NCBI GenBank assembly: GCA_015491585.1
Contig: WFVQ01000064.1
Span: 1 to 20,020, forward strand
Direction of reading: 5' to 3'
DNA from: Deltaproteobacteria bacterium
GTDB taxonomy: Bacteria; Desulfobacterota; Dissulfuribacteria; Dissulfuribacterales; S140-46
DNA: 20,020 nt
Positions 6,426-13,605 of the stretch are shown here, piece after piece (position 1 is the stretch's first letter; every line of letters starts with the position of its first letter). Under the pieces are notes generated by a model that worked only from the letters and a program-made list of their open reading frames with translations, had not been told where the DNA came from and searched no databases. The position numbers were made by a program, and so were the translations under genes.

Positions 6426-7856
6426 ATGACCGATCCTTCCAATTTCATACTCTTTGCCCTGGGTGCGATTACCGGGGGGGCGGCTGCGTGGCTGGCGGCC
6501 AGGATGGCTCTGCTGTCCAAGGTCAGGGAGGAGCGGCTTGCCAGGGAGATGGAGTCCAAGGCCGCGCACGAGAGGATAGGCCGCATGGAGGATGCCATCC
6601 AGCGGCTGGAATCCGAGGCCGAGGCCAAGGCAAGGGCCCTTGATGCAAAGAGAGAGGAGAACGCTGCGTTGCGGGCGGAGATCGGCAAGCTGGAGGAGCG
6701 GCTTAGGGCGGAGCAGGAGGCGGCCGCTGAGAAGCTCGCCTTGCTGGAGAGGGCGCGGGAAGAGCTCTCCAGGTCTTTCCAGGCCCTGTCCGGACAGGCC
6801 CTGGAGCGGAACAATAAGGTGTTCCTGGATCTCGCTCTCCAGACCCTCGAAGCCTACAAGAAGGAGGCGGCTGGGGACCTGGTCCAGCGCCAGAAGGCCA
6901 TCGAGGAGCTGGCCAGGCCCATAAGGGAGTCGCTCTCCAGGGTGGATCAGCGGCTTTCCGAGCTCGAGAAGGCGAGGGAGGGGGCCTATAGAGCCATCAG
7001 CGAGCAGGTCAGGGCCCTGATCGAAGACCATCTTCCCATGCTGCACAGGGAGACCCAGGGGCTCATAAGGGCGCTCCGCCAGCCGCAGGTGCGGGGCCGG
7101 TGGGGCGAGATCCAGTTGAGGCGGGTGGTGGAGATGGCTGGGATGGTCCCCCATTGTGACTTCATAGAACAGCATGGGGTGAATGCAGAGAAGGGGGTGG
7201 TCAGGCCGGATCTCGTGGTGAACCTTCCGGGGGGAAGGAAGATAGTTGTGGATGCCAAGACTCCGCTTGCAAGTTACCTGGAAGCGGTGGAGTGCGCCCC
7301 CCCGGAGCAGGAGCGAAAGCTGGGGGAGCATGTGGCCAACATAAGGAAGCACATAGAACAGTTGGCCTCCAAGGGATACTGGGAGCACGTCTCCAGGGAG
7401 TTGGGGCGTACGCCCGAGTTCGTCATCATGTTCCTGCCAGGCGAGTCATTCTTCACTGCGGCCGTGCGGTATGATGCAGGGCTGCTGGAGTACGGCGCCT
7501 CCAAGGGCGTCATACTGGCCACGCCCTTGACTCTGATCTCGGTGCTGAAGGCCGTGGCCCACGCCTGGCAGCAGGAGGCTATAGCCGAGAACGCCCAGCG
7601 GATAGCCGAGCTCGGACGCGAGCTCTACAATCGGATCTATACCCTGTCCAACCACTGGGCCGGAGTAGGAAAGGGGTTGAAGCAGGCGGTCGAGGCCTTC
7701 AACCGTGCCACCGGCACCTTGGAATCCAGGGTCCTGGTGGGCGCCAGGCGTTTCGTAGATCTGGAAGCGGCCCCCAAGGACAAGGAGATCAAATCCATAG
7801 AGCCCCTGGAGGTGAATCCGAGAGAGTTGACCAAGTTGGATACTGGAGATGAGTAA
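6426..7856 (+). CDS. rmuC: RmuC-family protein (DNA recombination, predicted nuclease)
   Basis: This 476-residue protein has the standard RmuC layout. An N-terminal membrane helix (about 7-27) is followed by a long charged coiled coil (about 30-210) and the RmuC core domain (about 220-420), which begins with R-G-R-W-G-E-I-Q-L. A restriction-endonuclease-like motif is visible as D262 in R-P-D-L-V-V, followed by D276-A-K278. RmuC limits inversions at short inverted repeats in E. coli and is thought to be a nuclease, although direct biochemical proof is limited. The C-terminal 45 residues after R-R-F-V-D-L-E are charged and family-variable. It starts 7 bases after the ABC ATPase gene, and its stop overlaps the start of the L,D-transpeptidase gene, so the three are probably co-transcribed. 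Confidence 0.92.
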   Translation: MTDPSNFILFALGAITGGAAAWLAARMALLSKVREERLAREMESKAAHERIGRMEDAIQRLESEAEAKARALDAKREENAALRAEIGKLEERLRAEQEAAAEKLALLERAREELSRSFQALSGQALERNNKVFLDLALQTLEAYKKEAAGDLVQRQKAIEELARPIRESLSRVDQRLSELEKAREGAYRAISEQVRALIEDHLPMLHRETQGLIRALRQPQVRGRWGEIQLRRVVEMAGMVPHCDFIEQHGVNAEKGVVRPDLVVNLPGGRKIVVDAKTPLASYLEAVECAPPEQERKLGEHVANIRKHIEQLASKGYWEHVSRELGRTPEFVIMFLPGESFFTAAVRYDAGLLEYGASKGVILATPLTLISVLKAVAHAWQQEAIAENAQRIAELGRELYNRIYTLSNHWAGVGKGLKQAVEAFNRATGTLESRVLVGARRFVDLEAAPKDKEIKSIEPLEVNPRELTKLDTGDE

Positions 7857-8907
7857 TAGAGGAGCCTTAGAGAGAAGGTATCTTGTATCTGTTTTCTTGC
7901 TGTTCGCGGTGATCTTCCAGGCATGTGCCTCGCTGGCCGGAGATGTTGCGCCGCCGGTTCAGGCAGGGCAGGTCTGCGTGAGGGTGCCCGGCCCCTTTCT
8001 CTCACTTTGCAACGTCCTGCCCAAGGTTTACGCCCAGGTGGTGGATGCCCCGGTCCCGGTCTATGGCCGCGTGAGGGAGCTGCCGCTTCCTGCTCCCAAA
8101 CGGTGGTTGAAGGAGGGGTTCGTCTGGGTGAGCCTGGAGAGCACTTCGGTTGTCGAGGGTGCTGGGCGCCAGTGGCTCATGATAAATCCCGGCGAGTTCG
8201 TGGAGAGGCGTCATCTCCGCCTGGATGCACCCTCGGTATTCAGGGGGGTGGAGCTTGACGGCCTTGATACCCCCTTTCTCTGGGTCCTGCTGAACACCAC
8301 GCCTTCACGCACTCCCGGCGGCCCTATGGACTACAAGGCCGTGGACCTTCCCCGCTATTCGCTCTTCGAGATACTGGACGTTAAGAGGGTGAACGGCTGG
8401 AACTGGTATAAGGTCGGCGAGAAGATGTGGATAGAGCAGAGGAGGGCCGCTGTTATATTCCAGGAAGAGCGGCCGGAGAAAATAGGGGAGCACGAGAAGT
8501 GGATCTGTGTGGATCTCTACGAGCAGACCCTCACCGCATACGAAGGCGACAAGATGGTGTACGCCACGCTTATCTCCTCTGGCGTTAAGCAGTTTCCCAC
8601 CGTGGAGGGGCTGTTCAGGATATGGCAGAAGGTGGAAATGGCCAAGATGAGCGGCTCCGATGGGAAGTCCGATTATTATTATTTAGAGGACATCCCCTGG
8701 CAGATGTACTTCTATCAGGGGTATGCCATTCACACCTCGTACTGGCACGACTGGTTCGGGTTTCCGCAGTCCCACGGCTGTGTTAACGTGGCGCCGTACG
8801 ACGCATGGTGGCTGTTCAACTGGAGCGATCCTCAGCCCGTGCCAGGGAGAAACAGGGTCTTTCCGTCAAAAGGGCGGCCCGGCACCTGGGTGTACGTCCA
8901 TCCATGA
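7849..8907 (+). CDS. L,D-transpeptidase (YkuD domain), exported
   Basis: This 352-residue protein starts at an ATG overlapping the rmuC stop. Residues about 11-30 form a signal peptide (Y-L-V-S-V-F-L-L-F-A-V-I-F-Q-A-C-A-S-L-A). There is a cysteine in it, but the residues before it do not make a good lipobox. The N-terminal half is an unassigned beta-rich region. The catalytic YkuD domain occupies about 217-350, with H295 and the S-H-G-C311-V-N motif that marks the active cysteine. Enzymes of this family form 3-3 peptidoglycan cross-links or attach proteins to peptidoglycan in the periplasm, using a cysteine thioester. It faces a second L,D-transpeptidase gene tail to tail. The acceptor substrate is unknown. 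Confidence 0.9.
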   Translation: MSNRGALERRYLVSVFLLFAVIFQACASLAGDVAPPVQAGQVCVRVPGPFLSLCNVLPKVYAQVVDAPVPVYGRVRELPLPAPKRWLKEGFVWVSLESTSVVEGAGRQWLMINPGEFVERRHLRLDAPSVFRGVELDGLDTPFLWVLLNTTPSRTPGGPMDYKAVDLPRYSLFEILDVKRVNGWNWYKVGEKMWIEQRRAAVIFQEERPEKIGEHEKWICVDLYEQTLTAYEGDKMVYATLISSGVKQFPTVEGLFRIWQKVEMAKMSGSDGKSDYYYLEDIPWQMYFYQGYAIHTSYWHDWFGFPQSHGCVNVAPYDAWWLFNWSDPQPVPGRNRVFPSKGRPGTWVYVHP

Positions 8908-8917
8908 GGAGGGAGTT

Positions 8918-8932
8918 GCCGTTGGAAACGGC
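8918..8932. terminator. Weak hairpin between the two convergent L,D-transpeptidase genes
   Basis: GCCGTT (8918-8923) and AACGGC (8927-8932) pair around a 3-base loop in the 28-base gap between convergent stop codons. There is no U-tract on either strand, so terminator function is doubtful. Confidence 0.3.
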
Positions 8933-8935
8933 TCA

Positions 8936-9706
8936 TTACTCCACTATGACAATGGGCGTTCCAACCGGTATTATCCTGAACAGCTCCTCGATGTCCTTGT
9001 TGTTGAGGGCTATGCAGCCATCTGTCCAGTCCCAGTAGGAGCCGCCGCCATGTATGCAGATGGCGCCGCCCAGGGCGGTGTTCCAGGGAGGCCTCCTCCC
9101 TTTTTTGATCGCGGCCACGATCTCCCGGTACTCCTTCTTGGAGATGAGCCCCTGCCGGAGGCCCCGCTCCGCATCTTCTATGGTGGGATAGCTGATACCA
9201 AGGGAGAGGTGGAACCGGCTCTTGGGGTTCTTGGTGCAGACGTAGAAGACGCCATCTGGAGTGCGTTTGTCCCCCTGGCGGATCTTGTCGCCCTGGGGGC
9301 GCTTGCCCAGGCCCACTGGATAGCTTTTAACCAGGCGTTCTCCCTCGAAGAGATAGAGCCTTCTCTCGCTTTTGGAGATGACTATCTTGATCTTGCCTTT
9401 GAGACTTTTGATCTTCGCCTCGAGATTGGAGGCAGTCAGCCCCTCCTCGTCTCCTGGTCCGGGCATCGTCTGCAGGCGGCTGTATAGGCGGTTCCAATCG
9501 TTGGCATGCGGCACCACCTTGGAAGCCTCTGCCTGGTGGCGGGTAGTGGGGTGGGACACCGTACCGGTCCCCACCTTGGACGGGCAGGTGGTGCATCCCC
9601 CTGCAAGGAGCAGGCACAGGAGCGGATAGAGGACCGGACGGCCGAAAAAGAGAAACTTCAGGTGGTTGCCAGGCAAAAGCTTCATGTATTTGCCAAAGAT
9701 ATCCAT
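8936..9706 (-). CDS. L,D-transpeptidase, putative lipoprotein
   Basis: This 256-residue protein on the minus strand begins with a long basic and hydrophobic leader ending L-L-A-G-G-C38, a plausible lipobox. It would then be anchored to a membrane through Cys38. The YkuD domain covers about 105-255. The active site reads I-H-G-G-G-S-Y-W-D-W-T-D-G-C231-I-A-L, a T-D-G-C version of the usual S-H-G-C motif, with catalytic His and Cys retained. A second start, Met8, would give a more compact leader; neither has a clear ribosome site, and an in-frame stop just upstream excludes longer forms. It differs strongly from the convergent enzyme at 7849-8907, so this is not a recent tandem duplication. Its role is in periplasmic peptidoglycan cross-linking or anchoring. 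Confidence 0.88.
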   Translation of the reverse strand: MDIFGKYMKLLPGNHLKFLFFGRPVLYPLLCLLLAGGCTTCPSKVGTGTVSHPTTRHQAEASKVVPHANDWNRLYSRLQTMPGPGDEEGLTASNLEAKIKSLKGKIKIVISKSERRLYLFEGERLVKSYPVGLGKRPQGDKIRQGDKRTPDGVFYVCTKNPKSRFHLSLGISYPTIEDAERGLRQGLISKKEYREIVAAIKKGRRPPWNTALGGAICIHGGGSYWDWTDGCIALNNKDIEELFRIIPVGTPIVIVE

Positions 9707-9739
9707 TTTTAAAAATTAATCGTGCCGCCTTCTTTTCAT

Positions 9740-9768
9740 CTTTTACTATCTCTTGCAGCCGGTGTCAA
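9740..9768 (-). promoter_or_regulatory. Possible promoter of the lipoprotein L,D-transpeptidase gene
   Basis: On the minus strand a perfect TTGACA (9768-9763) is followed after 17 bases by TAAAAG (9745-9740, 4 of 6 match). It lies in the AT-rich divergent gap and overlaps the candidate torD promoter. Confidence 0.4.
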
Positions 9769-9781
9769 AATATGCTATACG
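9753..9781 (+). promoter_or_regulatory. Possible extended -10 promoter of the torD-molybdoenzyme operon
   Basis: An extended -10 (TGCTATACG, core 9776-9781, TG at 9773-9774) lies 17 bases after a weak -35 TTGCAG (9753-9758). The predicted start near 9788 supports the ATG at 9813 as the torD start. Confidence 0.4.
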
Positions 9782-9812
9782 ACTTCAAATTGCAAGGTCG
9801 CTAAAAATATTT

Positions 9813-10400
9813 ATGGACACAGATAACCTTAAAAAAATTATTTCAATTCTTGATGTCCTGGCAATAGGTTTTCTTTATCCTGGTGATGAGATCGGGCAGG
9901 TCCAAGGGGTTTTAAACCTGGTCGGCGGCGATCTCGGGATAGAAGGCCCTGGTCCAGCCCCTATTGATGCAGAGGAGCTGAGGGCCGTCTACACCTCCTT
10001 GTTCATAAACGCTCCAGGCGGGGTGCCCGCTCCTCCCTATGCGTCGGTTTATTTCGGCGGCGCGGGCATACTGAACCAGATGGGCGCTGAGGTGGCTCTC
10101 CGCTACTATGCCGAGGCCGGGGTGGAGCCATCGGTGGGAGACGCCCCTGATCACGTCTCCGCCTGCCTCGCCTTCGCCGGGCTTCTGCTGGAGCGGGGAG
10201 AGGTGGTCCGGCTCGCGGGCTATCTGGACTCCTATCTCATGAAGTGGTTCCCGGAGTTCGCCTCCAGGGTCATGGAGGCGGACAGGGGCGGTTTCTATGC
10301 CGCATTGGCCGCCGTGTCGATTGAGGTCCTGAAATGGCTCCAAATGGCGATTGGAGAGGGATGTGCCGCGGGATGCGGGGCAGCGGCCGCCGGTGGATAG
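9813..10400 (+). CDS. TorD-like molybdoenzyme assembly chaperone
   Basis: I choose ATG 9813 (195 residues). A TTG at 9753 would add 20 residues that overlap a likely promoter. The protein is all-helical with TorD/DmsD features: an E-L-R-x2-Y-x2-L-F segment, then P-P-Y-A-S-V-Y, and D-H-V-S in the helix that follows. These chaperones bind the Tat signal of a molybdoenzyme and hold it until cofactor insertion. The position directly before a Tat-signal molybdopterin oxidoreductase fits that job exactly. The C terminus is odd, with two cysteines four residues apart (G-C-A-A-G-C-G) followed by an alanine/glycine run, and its coding DNA forms a 9-bp hairpin across the stop codon. The ribosome site is poor (AAGG 15 bases upstream). 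Confidence 0.82.
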   Translation: MDTDNLKKIISILDVLAIGFLYPGDEIGQVQGVLNLVGGDLGIEGPGPAPIDAEELRAVYTSLFINAPGGVPAPPYASVYFGGAGILNQMGAEVALRYYAEAGVEPSVGDAPDHVSACLAFAGLLLERGEVVRLAGYLDSYLMKWFPEFASRVMEADRGGFYAALAAVSIEVLKWLQMAIGEGCAAGCGAAAAGG

Positions 10401-10408
10401 CGGCCGCT
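10382..10408 (+). other. 9-bp hairpin spanning the torD stop codon
   Basis: AGCGGCCGC (10382-10390) pairs with GCGGCCGCT (10400-10408) around a 9-base loop that includes part of the stop codon. No U-tract follows, so it is not a standard terminator. It lies in the 98-base gap side of torD and could act as an RNA processing or stability element that separates chaperone and enzyme expression. Confidence 0.45.
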
Positions 10409-10498
10409 CATTGTGTCACTGGGCTTTCACTGGCCGTTTCTCCGGCGGCCGGTTGTGCTTGTCAACCATAAATCTCAAACCATTATAGGAGGCCTTAT

Positions 10499-12799
10499 AT
10501 GAAGAGACGCCAGTTCTTGAAGCTATCGGCGGCGAGCTGCGCGGCCCTGGCCAGCGTACAACTTGGAAAGGAGGGCGGCTTCTTCAAGCCGGCCACCGCC
10601 TTAGCATCCAGCGGGTCTGGCCTGCCGGGCAGCCTTGGGGCAAAGGAGGTGCCCAGTGTGTGCGACATGTGCTTCTGGCGCTGTCCCATCGTCGCCAAGG
10701 TGAAAGACGGACGGCTGGTCAAGATCGAGGGCAATCCAAAGAGCCCCCTCAACGGGACAAAGGTCTGTGCCCGCGGGAATGCCGGTATCCAGCTCCTCTA
10801 CGATCCCGACCGCATGAAGTATCCCATGAAGCGCGTCGGCGGCCGTGGAGAGGGCAAGTGGGCGAGGATCTCCTGGGACGAGGCCCTCGATGAGGTCGCC
10901 CACAACCTCAAGAAAGTGAGGGACAAGTATGGTCCCCATGCGTTGGCGTTCTTCGACCACGGGGCCACCTCGGAGTTCCACAGGGCCATATTCAAGGCCC
11001 TGGGCACTGAGAACTACTCCAACGAGCCGGCATTCTTCCAGTGCGTCGGACCTGTGGCCGTTGCCTACATGTCCACGATGGGCTATCTGGTCTCCGGCAC
11101 CAGGCAATACATCGACATGGCAAACGCCAAGGCCATGCTCCTTGTGGCCAGCCACATAGGCGAGAATCTCCACGTCTCCCACACCAAGGAGTACGCAGAG
11201 GGCCTTGCCAAGGGAGCCAAGCTGGTGGTCGTGGATCCCCGGTTCTCAGCCCCGGCCAACAAGGCGGACATCTGGCTACCCATAAGGCCCGGAACAGACA
11301 CTGCCCTTCTCCTGGCCTGGATCAACTATGTCATCCAGCACGACCTGTACGACAAGGAGTTCGTTCACAAGAACTGCAACGGATTCGAGCAGGTGAAGAA
11401 GGCGGTAAAGGGCTACTCAATGGAGTGGGCGGCACGCATATGCGATCTCAACGTGAGAGATATGGAGGCCGCCATCAGGATCATAGCCGAGAACCGGCCC
11501 AACGTCTCCATCCACCCAGGCCGCCACTCCACGTGGTACGGCAGGGGAGATACCCAGCGCCACCGCGCCCTCGCCATACTCACGGCCCTCTTCGGAGCCG
11601 TAGGGGTGCCTGGCGGGCTCTACTTCCCCACCCCGGTCCACCTTGCCCACACCGACTGCCTCGAGATCGAGGGCGAGGAGGTGGAGGGGCCGGAAGAGTC
11701 CCTCAAGGACAACTATCCCTTTGCAGATCCGTTTCCTGGTACGCCCACCGGCGAGATCGTGAAGGCAACCCTCACAGGCAAGCCGTACCCCATAAAGCTC
11801 TGGGGAGTCTGCGGGGTCAACATCATGCAGACCATACCAAACCCCTATCAGACCATGGAAGCGGTAAAGAAGCTGGACTTCATCTTCTCCATCGAGATGC
11901 TTCCCACCGAGACTGCCATATGGTCCGACATAGTGCTGCCTGAGGCGGTCTATCTCGAGAGGTACGACGGGGTGTACGCCTACGACGGAATCAACTCCTA
12001 CGTCACCGTCCGGCAGCCCGTGGTCGCCCCCATGTTCGAGGCCAAGCCACCGTTCTGGATCGCCAACGAGCTGGCCAAGAGGGTCGGGCTCAAGGGCTTC
12101 TCCTGCAAGAAGGAGGAGGACTTCATCAACGCCGAGCTCAAGGGCCTGGGCCTCTCCATCGAGAAGCTCATGCAGCAGGGCGGCATCGTTTCCCTGAAAG
12201 AGAAGCCGTACCGCGACACCTCCAAGCCCGTGAAGTTTCCCACCGAGTCCGGCAAGATAGAGCTGGCTCTGGAGGAGTTTGCAGACGAGGACTTCGACGC
12301 GGTGCCGAAGTTCGAGCCAACGCCTGCACCGCCCAAAGGTTTCGCGCGCCTGCTGTATGGGCGCGTCCCGGTCCATACCTTCAGCCGTACCATGAACAAC
12401 CTCTGGCTCAACCACGAGTGGCCGGAGAACCACATCTGGCTCAACGACAAGGTGGCCGCGAAGCTGGGTATCAAGGACGGGGAAGAGGTGGTCATGGAGA
12501 ACCAGCACGGCTACCGCTCCATGCCCATCAAGGTCAAGGTGACCCCTGGCATCAGGCCGGACTGTGTATATGTGCCCCACGGCTTCGGTTCCAGGAGCAA
12601 GCACCTTAGCAAGACCTTCGGCAAGGGTGCCAGCGACCAGTTCATGATAACCGAGTACGAGGCCGATCCCTTCATGGGCGCGTCCAGCCACAGGACTAGT
12701 TTCGTCAGGCTGGTCAAGGGCGACAAGGTGCTCGACATCCCTGAGCTGGTCGCGCTTCCAAGGGAGCTTCCCCGTTACCAAGTCAAGAAGGCATCATAG
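10499..12799 (+). CDS. Molybdopterin oxidoreductase catalytic subunit, polysulfide/thiosulfate reductase type
   Basis: This is a 766-residue DMSO-reductase family protein. It starts with a twin-arginine signal (K-R-R-Q-F-L-K, residues 2-8), so it folds with its cofactor before export. An N-terminal [4Fe-4S] site follows as C55-x2-C58-x3-C62-x27-C90. The probable molybdenum ligand is C182 in F-F-Q-C-V-G-P, at the position used by PsrA/PhsA. A C-terminal molydopterin-binding domain (about 650-750) completes it. Length and Cys ligand fit PsrA/PhsA, not the longer tetrathionate or arsenate reductases. The substrate (polysulfide, thiosulfate or another sulfur compound) and even the direction of the reaction cannot be fixed by sequence. 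A good AGGAGG ribosome site precedes the ATG. torD lies upstream, and the iron-sulfur subunit follows after 9 bases. Confidence 0.9.
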   Translation: MKRRQFLKLSAASCAALASVQLGKEGGFFKPATALASSGSGLPGSLGAKEVPSVCDMCFWRCPIVAKVKDGRLVKIEGNPKSPLNGTKVCARGNAGIQLLYDPDRMKYPMKRVGGRGEGKWARISWDEALDEVAHNLKKVRDKYGPHALAFFDHGATSEFHRAIFKALGTENYSNEPAFFQCVGPVAVAYMSTMGYLVSGTRQYIDMANAKAMLLVASHIGENLHVSHTKEYAEGLAKGAKLVVVDPRFSAPANKADIWLPIRPGTDTALLLAWINYVIQHDLYDKEFVHKNCNGFEQVKKAVKGYSMEWAARICDLNVRDMEAAIRIIAENRPNVSIHPGRHSTWYGRGDTQRHRALAILTALFGAVGVPGGLYFPTPVHLAHTDCLEIEGEEVEGPEESLKDNYPFADPFPGTPTGEIVKATLTGKPYPIKLWGVCGVNIMQTIPNPYQTMEAVKKLDFIFSIEMLPTETAIWSDIVLPEAVYLERYDGVYAYDGINSYVTVRQPVVAPMFEAKPPFWIANELAKRVGLKGFSCKKEEDFINAELKGLGLSIEKLMQQGGIVSLKEKPYRDTSKPVKFPTESGKIELALEEFADEDFDAVPKFEPTPAPPKGFARLLYGRVPVHTFSRTMNNLWLNHEWPENHIWLNDKVAAKLGIKDGEEVVMENQHGYRSMPIKVKVTPGIRPDCVYVPHGFGSRSKHLSKTFGKGASDQFMITEYEADPFMGASSHRTSFVRLVKGDKVLDIPELVALPRELPRYQVKKAS

Positions 12800-12808
12800 G
12801 AGGCTGAC

Positions 12809-13549
12809 ATGACCCAATATGCCATGGTAATAGATCTGAATCGTTGTGTCGGGTGCCACGCGTGCGCGGTGGCCTGCAGGGCCGAGTGGCAGGTGCCGGT
12901 TTCTGGAAGGCGCAACTGGGTGCGCCGCATGGGGCCGGAGCAGACCCCCCACGGGATCTCATACACCTTCTATCCCGGGCTGTGCAACCATTGCGACAAG
13001 CCCATGTGCACCACCGTCTGTCCTGTAGATCCCGAGGTCAAGACCTTCAAGGACATCCATTCAGGCAGGACCAAGAAGATGGAGGTGAGGGCCACCTTCA
13101 AGGATCCCTTCACCGGCGCCGTGCTCATAGATAAGGAGCGGTGCATCGGATGCGGTGCCTGCGTCGAGGCGTGTCCTTACGGAGCGCGCTGGCTCAACGA
13201 GGAGCTCGACGATCCCAAGGCCGACAAGTGCACCTTCTGCGTGGAAAGGCTGGCCCACGGCGAGAAGCCGGCCTGCGTGAAGACCTGCGTTACCGACGCC
13301 AGGATCTTCGGCCAGCTCAACGATCCCAAGTCAGAGGTCCACAAGCTGGTCAAGAGCGGCAAGGCCAAGAGGCTGGTCACCTCAGCGGTGAACATCGGTC
13401 CCAACGTCTATTACGTAGGAACCAAGAAGGATCTCTACCTGCTTGGGAAGAAGTTTGCTCCCAGGGAGAAGACCTGGGAGAACGTCCTGGCTCCAACCAG
13501 GCGCAAGACGCTGCTGGCCGCTGCCAAAGCCTTACTGGGCAAGGTCTAA
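12809..13549 (+). CDS. Four-cluster [4Fe-4S] ferredoxin subunit of the molybdoenzyme
   Basis: This 246-residue protein has 16 conserved cysteines in the DmsB/PsrB order: C13-x2-C16-x2-C19-x3-C23, then C-x2-C-x4-C-x3-C, then C-I-G-C-G-A-C-V-E-A-C-P, then C-T-F-C paired with C-V-K-T-C. That predicts four [4Fe-4S] clusters forming an electron wire. It has no signal peptide, so it would be exported bound to the Tat-bearing catalytic subunit. The last 60 or so residues, after the final cluster, are basic and may contact a membrane or redox partner. Normally a NrfD/PsrC membrane quinol subunit gene follows, but here the next gene is on the other strand. A GGAGG site lies 7 bases before the ATG, and a strong terminator lies 24 bases after the stop. 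Confidence 0.92.
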   Translation: MTQYAMVIDLNRCVGCHACAVACRAEWQVPVSGRRNWVRRMGPEQTPHGISYTFYPGLCNHCDKPMCTTVCPVDPEVKTFKDIHSGRTKKMEVRATFKDPFTGAVLIDKERCIGCGACVEACPYGARWLNEELDDPKADKCTFCVERLAHGEKPACVKTCVTDARIFGQLNDPKSEVHKLVKSGKAKRLVTSAVNIGPNVYYVGTKKDLYLLGKKFAPREKTWENVLAPTRRKTLLAAAKALLGKV

Positions 13550-13573
13550 GCCTACTCTTTCAGCCGGTCTCGA

Positions 13574-13605
13574 AGGGCCGCCCCAGGGCGGCCCTGTCTG
13601 TCTTA
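13574..13605 (+). terminator. Rho-independent-like terminator after the molybdoenzyme operon
   Basis: AGGGCCGCC (13574-13582) pairs perfectly with GGCGGCCCT (13587-13595) around a 4-base loop. The plus-strand continuation GTCTGTCTTAT is moderately U-rich. It lies between convergent genes and serves the plus-strand operon best. Confidence 0.6.

Noticed and set aside
6294..7388. 364-residue minus-strand open frame opposite rmuC
   Set aside because: rmuC in the other strand has complete family motifs, and this frame has none.
10459..10488. TTGTCA and TTATAG as a promoter for the molybdoenzyme catalytic gene
   Set aside because: RNA would start within or after the AGGAGG ribosome site (10488-10492), leaving no usable leader. 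Co-transcription with torD is simpler.
11417..12781. 454-residue minus-strand open frame opposite the molybdoenzyme gene
   Set aside because: It is a shadow of a gene with intact cofactor motifs, with composition typical of antisense translation (rich in H, G, L, V, D).
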